Of a DNA stretch of 64,000 nt, positions 26,252-36,700 are shown piece by piece (the first letter of the stretch is position 1; every line of letters begins with the position of its first letter). Location of the stretch: NCBI GenBank assembly GCA_049340005.1, contig JBMPIY010000016.1. One strand, written 5' to 3'. Origin of the DNA: CAXBDP01 sp963974465 (GTDB taxonomy: Bacteria > Bacteroidota > Bacteroidia > Cytophagales > Cyclobacteriaceae). The notes under the pieces were generated by a model. It was given only the letters and a program-made list of their open reading frames with translations, was not told where the DNA came from and searched no databases. Position numbers and translations under genes: made by a program.

Positions 26252-27529
26252 ATGAAAAAATTTATTGCCATGATGGCAACATTGCTTGTGATGTCGCCCA
26301 TTTTTGCTCAGCAAACCTATATCTATTGCGGGACTTTGATTGATGGTAAAGCCAATACTAGTCGATCTCAAGTTACGATAATCGTCGAGGACAAAACTAT
26401 ACTGGAAATAAGGGATGGTTATGTTAATGCCCCAAATGGTGTGACAGCTATTGATTTGAAAAAAGCTACGGTGATGCCGGGGTTTATTGATTTGCATGTG
26501 CATATCGAAGGCCAGACGAGCCCAACTAGATATTCTGACGGGTTTAGATTGAATGTAGCTGATTTTGCATACAGAGCAACGCAATATGCTACAACTACTT
26601 TGATGTCCGGTTTTACCACTGTCCGTGATTTGGGTGGATCAGGTATCAATGTTTCCATGCGTGATGCAATTGCACAAGGCTTGATTGAAGGGCCAAGGAT
26701 TTTCACCGCTGAAAAATCAATTGCTACCACGGGAGGTCATGGAGACCCAACCAATGGCCTTCGCGAAGATTTGATGGGAAGTCCAACGCCTGTTGATGGC
26801 GTAATCAATGGGCCAGATGAAGCTAGAGAAGCTGTGCGGCAGCGATATAAGAATAGAGCGGATTGGATTAAGATCACCGCAACCGGTGGCGTTTTGAGTG
26901 TAGCTGCTGATGGTTCTAGACCTCAATTTGCTGAAGTGGAGCTTGCTGCTTTGATGGAAACTGCACGTGATTATGACATATTGGTTGCCGCTCATGCACA
27001 TGGTGATGAAGGTATGCGTAGAGCTTCAAATGCTGGAGTTACTACTATTGAGCATGGCACTTACATGAGTGAAGCTACTATGGATTTGATGAAGAAAAAT
27101 GGAACCTACTTTGTGCCGACAATCACTGCAGGTAAGTTCGCTGCGGCATCTGCTGAAATTCCTGGTTATTATCCTCCAGTAGTTGCTGCAAAGGCACGAG
27201 CAATAGGCCCACTGATGCAAGAAACCTTCAGAAAAGCCTATGAAAAAGGCGTAATGATCGCATTTGGAACGGATGCAGGTGTTTTCCCACATGGTGAAAA
27301 TGCTAAAGAATTCGGCTATATGGTAGAAGCGGGAATGCCTCCAATGGAAGCTATCAAATCAGCAACTTCTGTGGCCGCTAAAGTGCTAAGAATGGATGAT
27401 AAATTTGGGAGCATTGAAACTGGAAAATTTGCTGATATTATAGCTGTTGAAGGAAATCCACTGGAGGATGTAAGTATTCTATTGGACGTAAAGTTTGTGA
27501 TGAAGGAAGGAAAAGTTTACAAACAATAA
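26252..27529 (+). CDS. Secreted amidohydrolase family protein
   Basis: A 425-residue metal-dependent hydrolase with a signal peptide (MKKFIAMMATLLVMSPIFAQ), so it is probably periplasmic. Motifs: the metal-binding HxH in FIDLHVHIEG (near residue 81), the carboxylated-lysine region KITATGGVLS, histidines in VAAHAHGDEGM and IEHGTYM, and the catalytic aspartate in FGTDAGVFPHGEN. It belongs to the imidazolonepropionase-related group often annotated as Xaa-Pro dipeptidase or prolidase in Bacteroidota. Its role could be dipeptide or cyclic-amide hydrolysis; the substrate is unknown. A terminator and an octamer inverted repeat follow. Confidence 0.85.
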   Translation: MKKFIAMMATLLVMSPIFAQQTYIYCGTLIDGKANTSRSQVTIIVEDKTILEIRDGYVNAPNGVTAIDLKKATVMPGFIDLHVHIEGQTSPTRYSDGFRLNVADFAYRATQYATTTLMSGFTTVRDLGGSGINVSMRDAIAQGLIEGPRIFTAEKSIATTGGHGDPTNGLREDLMGSPTPVDGVINGPDEAREAVRQRYKNRADWIKITATGGVLSVAADGSRPQFAEVELAALMETARDYDILVAAHAHGDEGMRRASNAGVTTIEHGTYMSEATMDLMKKNGTYFVPTITAGKFAAASAEIPGYYPPVVAAKARAIGPLMQETFRKAYEKGVMIAFGTDAGVFPHGENAKEFGYMVEAGMPPMEAIKSATSVAAKVLRMDDKFGSIETGKFADIIAVEGNPLEDVSILLDVKFVMKEGKVYKQ

Positions 27530-27551
27530 TTGCGAAATAAAGAAAAATGAG

Positions 27552-27582
27552 AGCGGATTGGCGAAAGTCATTCCGCTTTTCT
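27552..27582 (+). terminator. Terminator after the amidohydrolase
   Basis: AGCGGA (27552-27557) pairs with TCCGCT (27572-27577), followed by TTTT and a second T tract. Confidence 0.65.
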
Positions 27583-27591
27583 GTTTTTATG

Positions 27592-27630
27592 TCCTCCCGC
27601 TTTAAATTGTCGGTGTAGAAAGCGGGAGGA
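27592..27630. repeat. 12-bp inverted repeat containing two GCGGGAGG octamers
   Basis: TCCTCCCGCTTT (27592-27603) and AAAGCGGGAGGA (27619-27630) are exact complements across a 15-nt loop, followed by ATTTTTT. It looks like a second terminator placed just after the amidohydrolase terminator. The 316-nt spacer 27530-27845 otherwise holds only the lepA promoter. Confidence 0.85.
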
Positions 27631-27821
27631 ATTTTTTGCTGTTGAATTGCTGAAAATTACATCTATAATTTGCAAATTCTTCTTTCATCTAAATTTAAAC
27701 TAACTGCGTTAAAGTAGCTTTAAAATCAATTTAAATGGCTTTAGTATTGGAGAAGTTCTAAGCTTTTTTCGTAAACAAATATCTATTTATCAAACCCTTC
27801 TTTTAAACAAGCTTTTATGCT

Positions 27822-27829
27822 TATTTTTG
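27822..27829 (+). promoter_or_regulatory. -7 element upstream of lepA
   Basis: TATTTTTG fits TAnnTTTG and lies 16 nt before the lepA start. The -33 region is only a T-rich CTTCTTTT, so the match is partial. Confidence 0.45.
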
Positions 27830-27845
27830 CACCTTAATTGAGATT

Positions 27846-29633
27846 ATGGAGAAGATAAGGAATTTCTGCATCATTGCACACATCGATCATGGGAAGAGTA
27901 CGCTGGCAGATAGGCTGCTTGAATTTACTCATACGGTAGAGGGAAGAGACATGCAGGAACAGCTTTTGGATAATATGGATCTGGAGCGCGAAAGAGGCAT
28001 TACTATTAAGAGTCATGCTATCCAAATGAAGTACACTTACAATGGTGAAGAATACACATACAATCTGATTGACACCCCAGGTCACGTAGATTTTTCATAC
28101 GAGGTTTCTAGATCTATCGCTTCTTGTGAAGGAGCTTTGTTGATTGTGGATGCTTCTCAAGGTATTGAAGCTCAGACAATTTCTAATCTTTATTTGGCCA
28201 TTGAGCATGATCTTACCATCATACCTGTTCTTAATAAAATAGACTTACCGGGAGCTATGCCGGAAGAAGTGAAAGACCAAGTAGTTGATCTTCTTGGCTG
28301 TAGTAGAGATGAAATTATTCTAGCAAGTGGCAAAGAAGGAATTGGTATTGAAGATATTCTGAATGCAATTGCGGAGCGAGTTCCAGCACCAAAGGGAAGC
28401 GTAGACGCTCCATTGCAAGCCATGATTTTTGATTCGGTTTATAATTCATTCCGTGGTGTTGAAGTATTGTTCAGGATTTTTAATGGAACCATCAGAAAAG
28501 GTGATAAAGTAAAATTCTTAGCAACTGGCAAAGAATACTTTGCAGACGAAATTGGCATATTAGGCGTGAAACAAATGCCTCAAAATGAAATGAAGGCTGG
28601 CAATGTTGGCTATCTTATTTCAGGTATTAAAGTAGCCAAAGAAATTAAAGTTGGTGATACCATTACACATGTAAAAGACGGTACAACTTCCGCTTTGAAA
28701 GGTTTCGAAAATGTGAAGCCGATGGTGTTTGCGGGTATTTATCCTGTAGATACTAGCGAGTTTGAGGAGTTGAGATCTGCGATGGAAAAATTGCAGCTAA
28801 ATGATGCTTCACTAGTATGGGAGCCGGAAACCTCTGTTGCCTTGGGTTTTGGATTCCGATGTGGCTTCTTAGGAATGCTACACATGGAAATTGTGCAGGA
28901 AAGACTTGAGCGTGAATTTGGAATGACGGTGATTACCACTGTGCCTTCTGTGCAATTCAAAGCCTACCTTACCGACGGAACCTCTCGCAATATCAATGCG
29001 CCATCTGAAATGCCGGATCCGAGTAAGCTTAGCTACGTGGAGGAACCTTATATCAAAGCACAAATCATTACGAAATCTGATTACATCGGTGCAATTATGA
29101 ACCTTTGTATGGAAAAGCGAGGCATTCTTCAAAATCAAGTTTACCTGACTACAGATAGAGTAGAGCTTATTTTTGATATGCCTTTGGGCGAAATCGTTTT
29201 TGATTTCTTCGATAAATTGAAAACACTTTCAAGAGGCTATGCTTCTTTGGATTATGAGCTGAAAGGATTCAAAACTTCAAGTATGGTGAAACTTGATGTA
29301 CTATTGAATGGAGAAAAAGTTGATGCATTATCGGCAATTGTACATAGAGATAAAGCCTACGAATGGGGTAAGCGTTTATGTGAGAAATTGAAAGAATTGA
29401 TTCACCGTCAAATGTTCGAAATTGCGATTCAGGCAGCTATTGGCACCAAAGTAATTGCTCGAGAAACCGTAAAAGCGCTCCGTAAAAATGTAACCGCCAA
29501 ATGTTATGGGGGTGATATTTCTCGTAAGCGTAAGCTTCTCGAAAAGCAGAAAAAGGGTAAAAAACGTATGCGCCAAGTAGGTACAGTGGAGATTCCACAA
29601 GAAGCATTTATGGCCGTATTAAAATTAGACTAA
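27846..29633 (+). CDS. lepA: Elongation factor 4 (LepA) GTPase
   Basis: LepA is a ribosome-associated translational GTPase that affects initiation and back-translocation. The 595-residue protein has G1 AHIDHGKST, the switch region RERGITIK, G3 DTPGH and G4 NKID. EF-G-like domains II, III and V follow, and the C-terminal LepA-specific domain carries YGGDISRKRKLLEKQK. Full length. It heads a plus-strand group with folD (9 nt downstream), queE and the porE-like gene. Confidence 0.97.
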   Translation: MEKIRNFCIIAHIDHGKSTLADRLLEFTHTVEGRDMQEQLLDNMDLERERGITIKSHAIQMKYTYNGEEYTYNLIDTPGHVDFSYEVSRSIASCEGALLIVDASQGIEAQTISNLYLAIEHDLTIIPVLNKIDLPGAMPEEVKDQVVDLLGCSRDEIILASGKEGIGIEDILNAIAERVPAPKGSVDAPLQAMIFDSVYNSFRGVEVLFRIFNGTIRKGDKVKFLATGKEYFADEIGILGVKQMPQNEMKAGNVGYLISGIKVAKEIKVGDTITHVKDGTTSALKGFENVKPMVFAGIYPVDTSEFEELRSAMEKLQLNDASLVWEPETSVALGFGFRCGFLGMLHMEIVQERLEREFGMTVITTVPSVQFKAYLTDGTSRNINAPSEMPDPSKLSYVEEPYIKAQIITKSDYIGAIMNLCMEKRGILQNQVYLTTDRVELIFDMPLGEIVFDFFDKLKTLSRGYASLDYELKGFKTSSMVKLDVLLNGEKVDALSAIVHRDKAYEWGKRLCEKLKELIHRQMFEIAIQAAIGTKVIARETVKALRKNVTAKCYGGDISRKRKLLEKQKKGKKRMRQVGTVEIPQEAFMAVLKLD

Positions 29634-29642
29634 GCGAGATTC

Positions 29643-30527
29643 ATGTATCAATTATTAGATGGCAAGAAGATTTCTTCTGAGATAAAAGTTGAGCTAGCAT
29701 CAATGGTTGCTAAAGTGAAAAGTGAAGGTGGAAAAGTCCCTCATCTGGCAGCCGTTCTTGTGGGGAATGACGGAGGCAGTGAAACCTATGTAAATCACAA
29801 AGTTAAGGCCTGCGAAGAAATTGGTTTCGATTCTACTTTGCTTCGATATAATGATGACATCTCTGAAGAAGAATTACTAAAAGTGGTAGATGGCTTGAAT
29901 AATAATCCGGAAATAGATGGATTTATCGTTCAACTGCCATTGCCAAAACATATTTCAGTAGATAAGGTAATTGAAGCAATCAGACCTGAGAAGGATGTGG
30001 ATGGTTTTCATCCAGTGAATTATGGTCGAATGGCGTCGAATTTACCAGCTTATATGTCTGCAACTCCTTATGGTATTGTAGAATTAATCAAGCGATACAA
30101 TATCCCAACGAAAGGAAAACATTGCGTTGTAGTAGGTAGAAGTCATATTGTAGGTTCACCGGTTTCTATTTTGATGGCGCGTCCGGATTATCCGGGTGAT
30201 TGCACGGTTACCCTTTGCCATAGATATACTGAGGATTTGGCCAAGCATACTTCGCAGGCTGATATTCTGATTGTAGCTGTTGGCAAGCCAGGTTTGATAA
30301 CCAAGGAAATGGTAAAAGAAGGTGCAGTGGTCATTGATGTAGGTACCACCCGCGTTCCAGATGCTAGCAAGAAATCAGGCTTCGCTTTAAAGGGAGACGT
30401 TATATTTGAGGAGGTTGCTCCAAAAACATCGTATATTACACCTGTTCCAGGTGGAGTAGGTCCAATGACCATCGCATCTTTGATGTGGAATACTTGGCTT
30501 GCTTCAAGGAAAATAGTTTTTTCATAA
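29643..30527 (+). CDS. folD: Bifunctional methylenetetrahydrofolate dehydrogenase / cyclohydrolase
   Basis: FolD interconverts 5,10-methylene-, 5,10-methenyl- and 10-formyl-tetrahydrofolate using NADP. The 294-residue protein shows the substrate-binding YVNHKVKACEEIGF with the catalytic lysine, GFIVQLPLPKHI, PEKDVDGFHPVNYGRM, the nucleotide-binding VVGRSHIVGSPV and PVPGGVGPMTIASLM. It follows lepA by 9 nt and is probably co-transcribed with it. Confidence 0.96.
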   Translation: MYQLLDGKKISSEIKVELASMVAKVKSEGGKVPHLAAVLVGNDGGSETYVNHKVKACEEIGFDSTLLRYNDDISEEELLKVVDGLNNNPEIDGFIVQLPLPKHISVDKVIEAIRPEKDVDGFHPVNYGRMASNLPAYMSATPYGIVELIKRYNIPTKGKHCVVVGRSHIVGSPVSILMARPDYPGDCTVTLCHRYTEDLAKHTSQADILIVAVGKPGLITKEMVKEGAVVIDVGTTRVPDASKKSGFALKGDVIFEEVAPKTSYITPVPGGVGPMTIASLMWNTWLASRKIVFS

Positions 30528-30570
30528 TATTCACCGTGCGGTTCAATTACCCGCCTTGTCAAAAATTATC

Positions 30571-31239
30571 ATGCAAAATACCCAATTACAGGACAATCGT
30601 CCATATTCTGAAGTCCTTCAAAATCCACGTGTAGATTCAGGTTATGAATTGCCATTGATGGAGTCATTTTATACCATTCAAGGAGAAGGAGCGCATCGAG
30701 GTAAAGCAGCATATTTTATTCGCTTAGGTGGCTGCCCGGTAGGTTGCGTTTGGTGTGATGTGAAAGATTCATGGGATGTGAAAAACCACCCCATTACTCA
30801 TATTGACCTAATGGTTCAAGATGCTGTGAAAAACCGCGGGAGGATCGCCGTGATTACAGGTGGTGAACCTGCTGCTTTCGAAATGGGACCATTAACAGGA
30901 GCACTCAAGGAAGCGGGATTTCGTACTCATATCGAAACTTCCGGTGTATTTGATTTGAGTGGTGAATGGGATTGGGTTTGCTTTTCTCCAAAGAAATTCA
31001 AGAAACCTACTGAAGACATTTATAATCAGGCACATGAATTGAAGGCGATCATTTACAATAAGAGCGACTTCGATTGGGCGGTAAAACATGCCTCCAAAGT
31101 AAATCCTAATTGTAAACTTTATTTGCAACCCGAATGGAGCAAATCAAAAGAAATGATGCCGCTTATCGTTGAATTTATTAAGGAACATCCCGAATGGGAA
31201 ATTTCCTTGCAGATTCATAAATACATGGAAATTCCGTAG
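30571..31239 (+). CDS. queE: 7-carboxy-7-deazaguanine synthase
   Basis: QueE is a radical-SAM enzyme turning 6-carboxy-tetrahydropterin into 7-carboxy-7-deazaguanine, on the path to preQ0 and queuosine. The 222-residue protein has FYTIQGEGAHRGKAAYFIR, the iron-sulfur motif CPVGCVWC (CxxxCxxC), VITGGEPA and THIETSG. Start chosen at ATG 30571; a TTG five codons upstream (30556) is less likely. Its pathway partner queD lies 23 kb away at 54012. The porE-like gene begins 2 nt after its stop. Confidence 0.92.
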   Translation: MQNTQLQDNRPYSEVLQNPRVDSGYELPLMESFYTIQGEGAHRGKAAYFIRLGGCPVGCVWCDVKDSWDVKNHPITHIDLMVQDAVKNRGRIAVITGGEPAAFEMGPLTGALKEAGFRTHIETSGVFDLSGEWDWVCFSPKKFKKPTEDIYNQAHELKAIIYNKSDFDWAVKHASKVNPNCKLYLQPEWSKSKEMMPLIVEFIKEHPEWEISLQIHKYMEIP

Positions 31240-31241
31240 CT

Positions 31242-33164
31242 ATGAGAAAATTTGCTCTTTTTTTTATACTGTTTACTACGCTTACTTTCGCAAGTCAAGC
31301 TCAACAGGAGTTAGGTACGAATAATAAAAGAGCAGCAAGTCTATATGTGGAATCTGAGAATTATGTCATCAGAAGGCAATATCCACAAGCTATCAGTTTA
31401 TTAAACCAAGCACTCAACAGGGATTATAAGTTTGCTGAGGCGCACTTAAGATTGGCCACTTGCTATAGGGCTATAGAGGATAATGCTGGAGCCATCAAGC
31501 ATTTCACTGAAGTAATCAAATTAAAGCCTCAAGATCCTCGATACTCAATGGCCTATTTTGTATTAGCTGAAATTAATATTAAGGAAGGTAAGTATGATGA
31601 AGCAATAGAGCTGCTCAATCAGCATCAAAAAATTGCTCCCAAAGGAAATCTCTTGGATGAAGGTGCGCGAATGCTGCAGAATGCTCAGTTTGCTATGCAG
31701 GCGATAAATAATCCTGTAGAGTTTAATCCTGAACCACTATCCAGCAAGGTTAATGTATTTCAACTTCAATATTTTCCAGTACTTACAGCAGACGAAAAGA
31801 CTCTGTTTTTTACAGCTCGAAATGGCAATGCTCGCACTGATGATGAGGATATTTTTATAAGTACTAAAGATAACTTTGGAGATTGGACTACTCCAGAATC
31901 AATTTCGAGGAATATAAATACGCGATTTAATGAAGGGACTTGTTCTATTTCCGCAGATGGAAGAATGATGATTTTCACTGCTTGTGAAGGCAGGCAAGGC
32001 TATGGTAGTTGCGATTTGTACGTGACTTATAAAATTGGTGAGGAGTGGTCGGTGCCAAATAATCTAGGACCAAATATCAATAGCCCACAATGGGATTCTC
32101 AGCCAAGCTTATCTGCCGATGGAAATACACTATATTTCGTTTCAAATAGACCTGGAGGCATTGGGAATAGAGATATCTATGTTAGCTACAGAAATGAAGC
32201 TGGTGATTGGACGATGGCGCAGAATCTGGGTGAGCCATTAAATACCAGCTCCGATGAAGTTTCTCCTTTCATTCATGCTAATGGATTGACATTCTTCTTT
32301 GCATCAAATGGACATCCGGGTTTTGGCGGCTTTGATTTATTCTCTTCAGAAATTGATGTTAATAATCAATGGGGAGTTCCAAAAAATGTAGGCTATCCGA
32401 TTAACACCTCCGAAGATCAGGTAAGTTTGTTTATTGCAGCAAGCGGAACTACAGCATATTATGCCAATGAGAAAAAGCAAGGCAATCAATATGTAGATAG
32501 CAAAATATATAGTTTTGAATTGCCACCACAATTGCAAGTAACTCGAGGAGTCAACTATGTAAAAGGGCGGGTGGTTGATGCGATCACACAAAGGCCAATT
32601 GTTGCCACCGTAGAATTGTACGATTTAGAAACTGATGAATTATCCTCCCGCGTCAAATCAGACTCCCTAACTGGTGAGTACCTTATTACATTAACTAAGG
32701 GTTCTGAATATGCGCTTTATGTGAATAAAAATGGCTATTTATTCGATAGTAGGTATTTCAGTTTTCAAGAAGACGATTCAGTAAATCCTGAATTAGCAGA
32801 CATACTTTTAAATAAAATCAATAGAGGAGAGTCCGTTAATTTGAACAACATCTTTTTCGATTTCGATAAATTTGTTTTGAGAGAGAAGTCTAAAACCGAG
32901 TTGAAGAAAATTATTGCTTTTTTGAATGCCTATCCAGATATTAAAATTGAAATTGAAGGTCATACCGACAATGTTGGATCAGCTCAATACAACCTCGAGT
33001 TATCCAGAAATAGAGCCCTATCTGTATATGAATATCTATTGGAAAATGGGATAGCAGATAATAGAGTTTACTATAAGGGCTATGGAATGGAAAAACCAAT
33101 AGCCAGTAACGAAACCGAAGAGGGAAGACAGCAAAATAGACGAATTGCTTTTAAGATTTTGTAG
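31242..33164 (+). CDS. PorE-like OmpA family protein (TPR, beta-propeller, CRD, OmpA)
   Basis: A 640-residue envelope protein with a signal peptide (cleavage near ASQAQ). In order: TPR repeats (about 30-150), PD40/WD40-like beta-propeller repeats (about 185-410, ISADGRMMIFTA, LSADGNTLYFVSN), a carboxypeptidase-regulatory-like domain (about 440-520, VKGRVVDAITQRPI), and an OmpA peptidoglycan-binding domain (about 535-640, IEIEGHTDNVGS). This exact domain order is that of PorE, a T9SS component linking the translocon to peptidoglycan. Unlike PorE it has no lipobox. Several such proteins exist per Bacteroidota genome, so the T9SS assignment is inference. It follows queE by 2 nt. Confidence 0.8.
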   Translation: MRKFALFFILFTTLTFASQAQQELGTNNKRAASLYVESENYVIRRQYPQAISLLNQALNRDYKFAEAHLRLATCYRAIEDNAGAIKHFTEVIKLKPQDPRYSMAYFVLAEINIKEGKYDEAIELLNQHQKIAPKGNLLDEGARMLQNAQFAMQAINNPVEFNPEPLSSKVNVFQLQYFPVLTADEKTLFFTARNGNARTDDEDIFISTKDNFGDWTTPESISRNINTRFNEGTCSISADGRMMIFTACEGRQGYGSCDLYVTYKIGEEWSVPNNLGPNINSPQWDSQPSLSADGNTLYFVSNRPGGIGNRDIYVSYRNEAGDWTMAQNLGEPLNTSSDEVSPFIHANGLTFFFASNGHPGFGGFDLFSSEIDVNNQWGVPKNVGYPINTSEDQVSLFIAASGTTAYYANEKKQGNQYVDSKIYSFELPPQLQVTRGVNYVKGRVVDAITQRPIVATVELYDLETDELSSRVKSDSLTGEYLITLTKGSEYALYVNKNGYLFDSRYFSFQEDDSVNPELADILLNKINRGESVNLNNIFFDFDKFVLREKSKTELKKIIAFLNAYPDIKIEIEGHTDNVGSAQYNLELSRNRALSVYEYLLENGIADNRVYYKGYGMEKPIASNETEEGRQQNRRIAFKIL

Positions 33165-33707
33165 ATCTACTAATTCTTAATCGTTAGAGTCATCATAAAT
33201 TCTATAATCGATCTTCGAAATAGATCAATTTGGAAGATAATTCTGATTTTTTCTGAAAAAAAATTCCATCTCTAAATATTTTTTTGCTGAAGGTGGTTTG
33301 ATTTCTATATTTTTTTAGCAAAAGGAAAAGTGCAAAATTTGTGTATTTATTATATTTATTAACTAATCATCGTAAATTGCAATCAAATAAGGAATAATAA
33401 TTGGATTTAACTTAATAAACAAAAATATTATTCTGATGTTATTAAATTGTTAACTCAATTTCAGAATTTTTAATGATTATGAAATTAATTCATCAGTTGA
33501 CGTGAATTTAATAATTATATGCAAAAGTAGATATATTATATAATTGTTTCATGCAAATCAATTCAAAAAATACAATTGACAGATTTTATCATCCACTTAA
33601 ACCATATATAGGCCACTTGTTGGAAGCATTTGCTATTCACAATTCTTGCTGAATTCTTGTTAATTAGTTAAGTTTCGAGTGAAATAAAATTTACACCTAA
33701 CAATTTT
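33165..33707. other. AT-rich intergenic region before SusC pair 1
   Basis: 543 nt with no gene found in either strand. It is very AT-rich, with several homopolymer runs. A possible promoter for the SusC gene is TTG (about 33651), 20 nt and TAAGTTTC (about 33673), which is a weak match. No strong hairpin terminator follows the porE-like gene. The length and composition suggest an unrecognised regulatory leader. Confidence 0.5.
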
Positions 33708-36700
33708 ATGAGTATGAAGAAGTATTTACTATTATGTTTTAGTGTGCTATTTGCAGGAGTATTTGTTGCAAATGCACAAACCAGGACGGTTACTGGAAAA
33801 GTAATCTCCGGTGATGATCGTGAAGGAATGCCTGCAGTTTCGGTTCAAGTAAAAGGGACCACCTCAGGAGCTATCACAGAACTTGATGGATCATACAGCA
33901 TCCAAGTATCTGGTCCAGATGCAGTGCTAGTATTTTCTTTTGTTGGTTATGTTTCCAAAGAGGAAGTTGTTGGAAATAGGTCAGTAATTAATGTCACCCT
34001 ACAATCAGATGTTACTGAATTGGGTGAAATTGTCGTGACAGGTGTTGCTGTTGGTACACCTACTAAGAAGCTTGGTTTTGCCATTGGTAAAATTGGAGAA
34101 GAAGCTTTAAGAGAAGTACCAGCAACAGATCCAGGAAACGCGATTAGAGGTAAAGTATCTGGTGTTCAGATTGTACAAGGCACTGGTCGCCCTGGAACTG
34201 CTCCTACTATCAGACTAAGAGGTGTTACAGCGATATCTGGTGATCAACAGCCACTTATTATTGTGGATGGTGTTATCACTCAAGGCTCATTAGCCGATAT
34301 CAACATGAATGATGTTGAAACTATTGAGGTATTGAAAGGAGCTGCTGCATCTTCATTGTATGGTTCATTGGCCGGTAATGGCGTAATCCAAATCATTACT
34401 AAGCGTGGTGCAGGTGGAGATGGAGAAACAAGAATTACTGTAAGACAAGAAGTTGGTAATTCATATTTAGCAAGACAAGTGCCTCTTGCTTATCACCATA
34501 GGTTTGAATTGAATCCTGATGGTTCATTTGTGTTAACTAACCCTGACAACCCAAATACTAGGGTTGAGGCACCAGATAACATAATTGATAACCCGTACCC
34601 TCAGACTTTCAATAATCAAGAGTTGTTATTTAAGCCACAGCCGTTCTTTACTACTAACGTTTCTGTAGCTAATTCTGGTGCAAAAACTAATTTCTTCCTT
34701 GGAGTTGAGAATTTGAATCAAGGTGGAGTTGTTGTAGATCTTCCAGCTTTTAAAAGACAAAGTTTGAGATTAAATGTGGATCATCAGCTTAATAGTAAGC
34801 TTAAAATCACTAGCTCAACTTTATACGTGAACTCTGATAGACCTACCAATGGTGAAAATGGACAAGGTGGTTTATTCTACCCAATTCTAGCTCATGAGCC
34901 AGATCAAGATTTATTTGCAAATAGAGATGGTGGTGTTTTACCTCGTTCCCAGAGTAACTTACAAAACCCGCTATACGAAGTTAGAAATTTGGAATATAGA
35001 AGAGAGCGTAGAAGGTTACTACAAAACTTCCAATCTTCTTATAAAATTCTAGATTGGTGGACTGTAGAAGGTCAGTTTTCAATGGATAGAGAATGGAATA
35101 CAAATGAGAATTATAGACCAAAAGGCTACATAACTCAAAACAGACCAGAAGGTGAATTAGGTTCTCTTTCCAATACTTGGGGCAATAGTAGTGCGGAAGT
35201 AGTTACGGCTTCCTCATATTTCAGAAAGAAATTTGGGGATTGGAATACACTTGTAACATTACGTTACCAGTTCGAGAAGTATCTGACTGAAAGTAATAGT
35301 ACTAGTGGTTCAAATTTTGCCGTTGAAGATATTCCTAGATTCCAAAATTTAGACCCGACCACTTTGAACATCACCAATTCACTGACGGATGTTCGTGCTG
35401 AAAACTTATTCTTCAACCTAGGCTTTGACTATCAAGATAAGTATATCTTTGAAGGTTTGGTTAGAAGAGACGGTTCTTCATTGTTTGGTGAAAATGAGAG
35501 ATATCAAGTTTTCTACAGAGCAACTGCAGCTTACAGAATTACAGAAGACATCACTATTCCAGGCATCAATGAATTGAAGGTACGTGGTTCTTATGGTACT
35601 TCTGGTTCAAGACCAGGATTTGCTGCTCAGTATGAGACGTTCTCTTTATCTAGAGGTGTTGCTTCCAAAGCAGTATTAGGAAACCCAGATTTGAAGCCAT
35701 CAAGAATTAGCGAATTCGAGTTTGGTGTGAATGCTACATTCCTAGATAAATTCAACTTTGAGTTCAACTATGCGGACATTAATGCAGATGATCAAATCTT
35801 GTTAGTACCACTTCCAGGTGTAGCTGGTTTCAGTTCTCAGTGGAGAAATGCAGGATTGGTTTCAACTAAAGCTCTAGAATTTAGTCTTGGTTCTTATATT
35901 AAAGACACTCAAGATTTTTCTTGGGACTTTAATATAGTTGCTAGTAATGCAATATCTAAAGTTGAAAGACTTGATGTGCCACCATTATTGAGAGGAGATG
36001 GGATCACAAGCGGTATGTTTAGAATTACTGAAGGTGAAGAGTTTGGAGTAATGTATGGTAATAGATTCGCGAAATCTGCTAATGACTTTATTCTTGATGA
36101 AAACGGTTTTATAACTAATATTTCTGGTTATGTCCCTGGAGCAGCAAATAACAAAACTCCTGAACAATTTGAAAGAAATTCAGAAGGATATATGGTGCCT
36201 GTAGGAACTGAGTACACTAATGCTGAAACAGCAGTTTTACTGTACGACCCTGAAACTGGTCAAAAACTGGATGCGAAAATTGGTAATTCTAGACCTGATT
36301 TGATTTTGGGTTTAAACCAAAATATTCGTTATAAGAACTTCGCTTTGTTTGTATTATTAGATGCGCAAATCGGTGGTGATATTTATAATTCATCAAGACA
36401 GAACATGTATTTCCAAGAAAGACATGGAGATTTAGATCAGTCTGGAAGACCAGAAGGACAAAGAAGAGCGGCCACTTACTACTCAAGTGCTGTAAGTTTG
36501 TATAACGGAGCAACACCATCAGAGCATTTTGTGGAAAAAGCTACGTATATGAAGTTACGTGAGGTTGCTTTGAACTATAGGTTCGATAATGCTTTCATGC
36601 AAAGAGTTGGTTTGGGTAATGTATTACAAGATGCTAAACTCTCTTTTATTGGTAGAAATTTATTGACCTTCACTGATTATTCAGGTTTTGATCCTGAAGT

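Noticed and set aside
33165..33707. A gene in the AT-rich spacer before SusC pair 1
   Set aside because: All frames are broken by frequent stops, and no signal peptide or family motif was seen.
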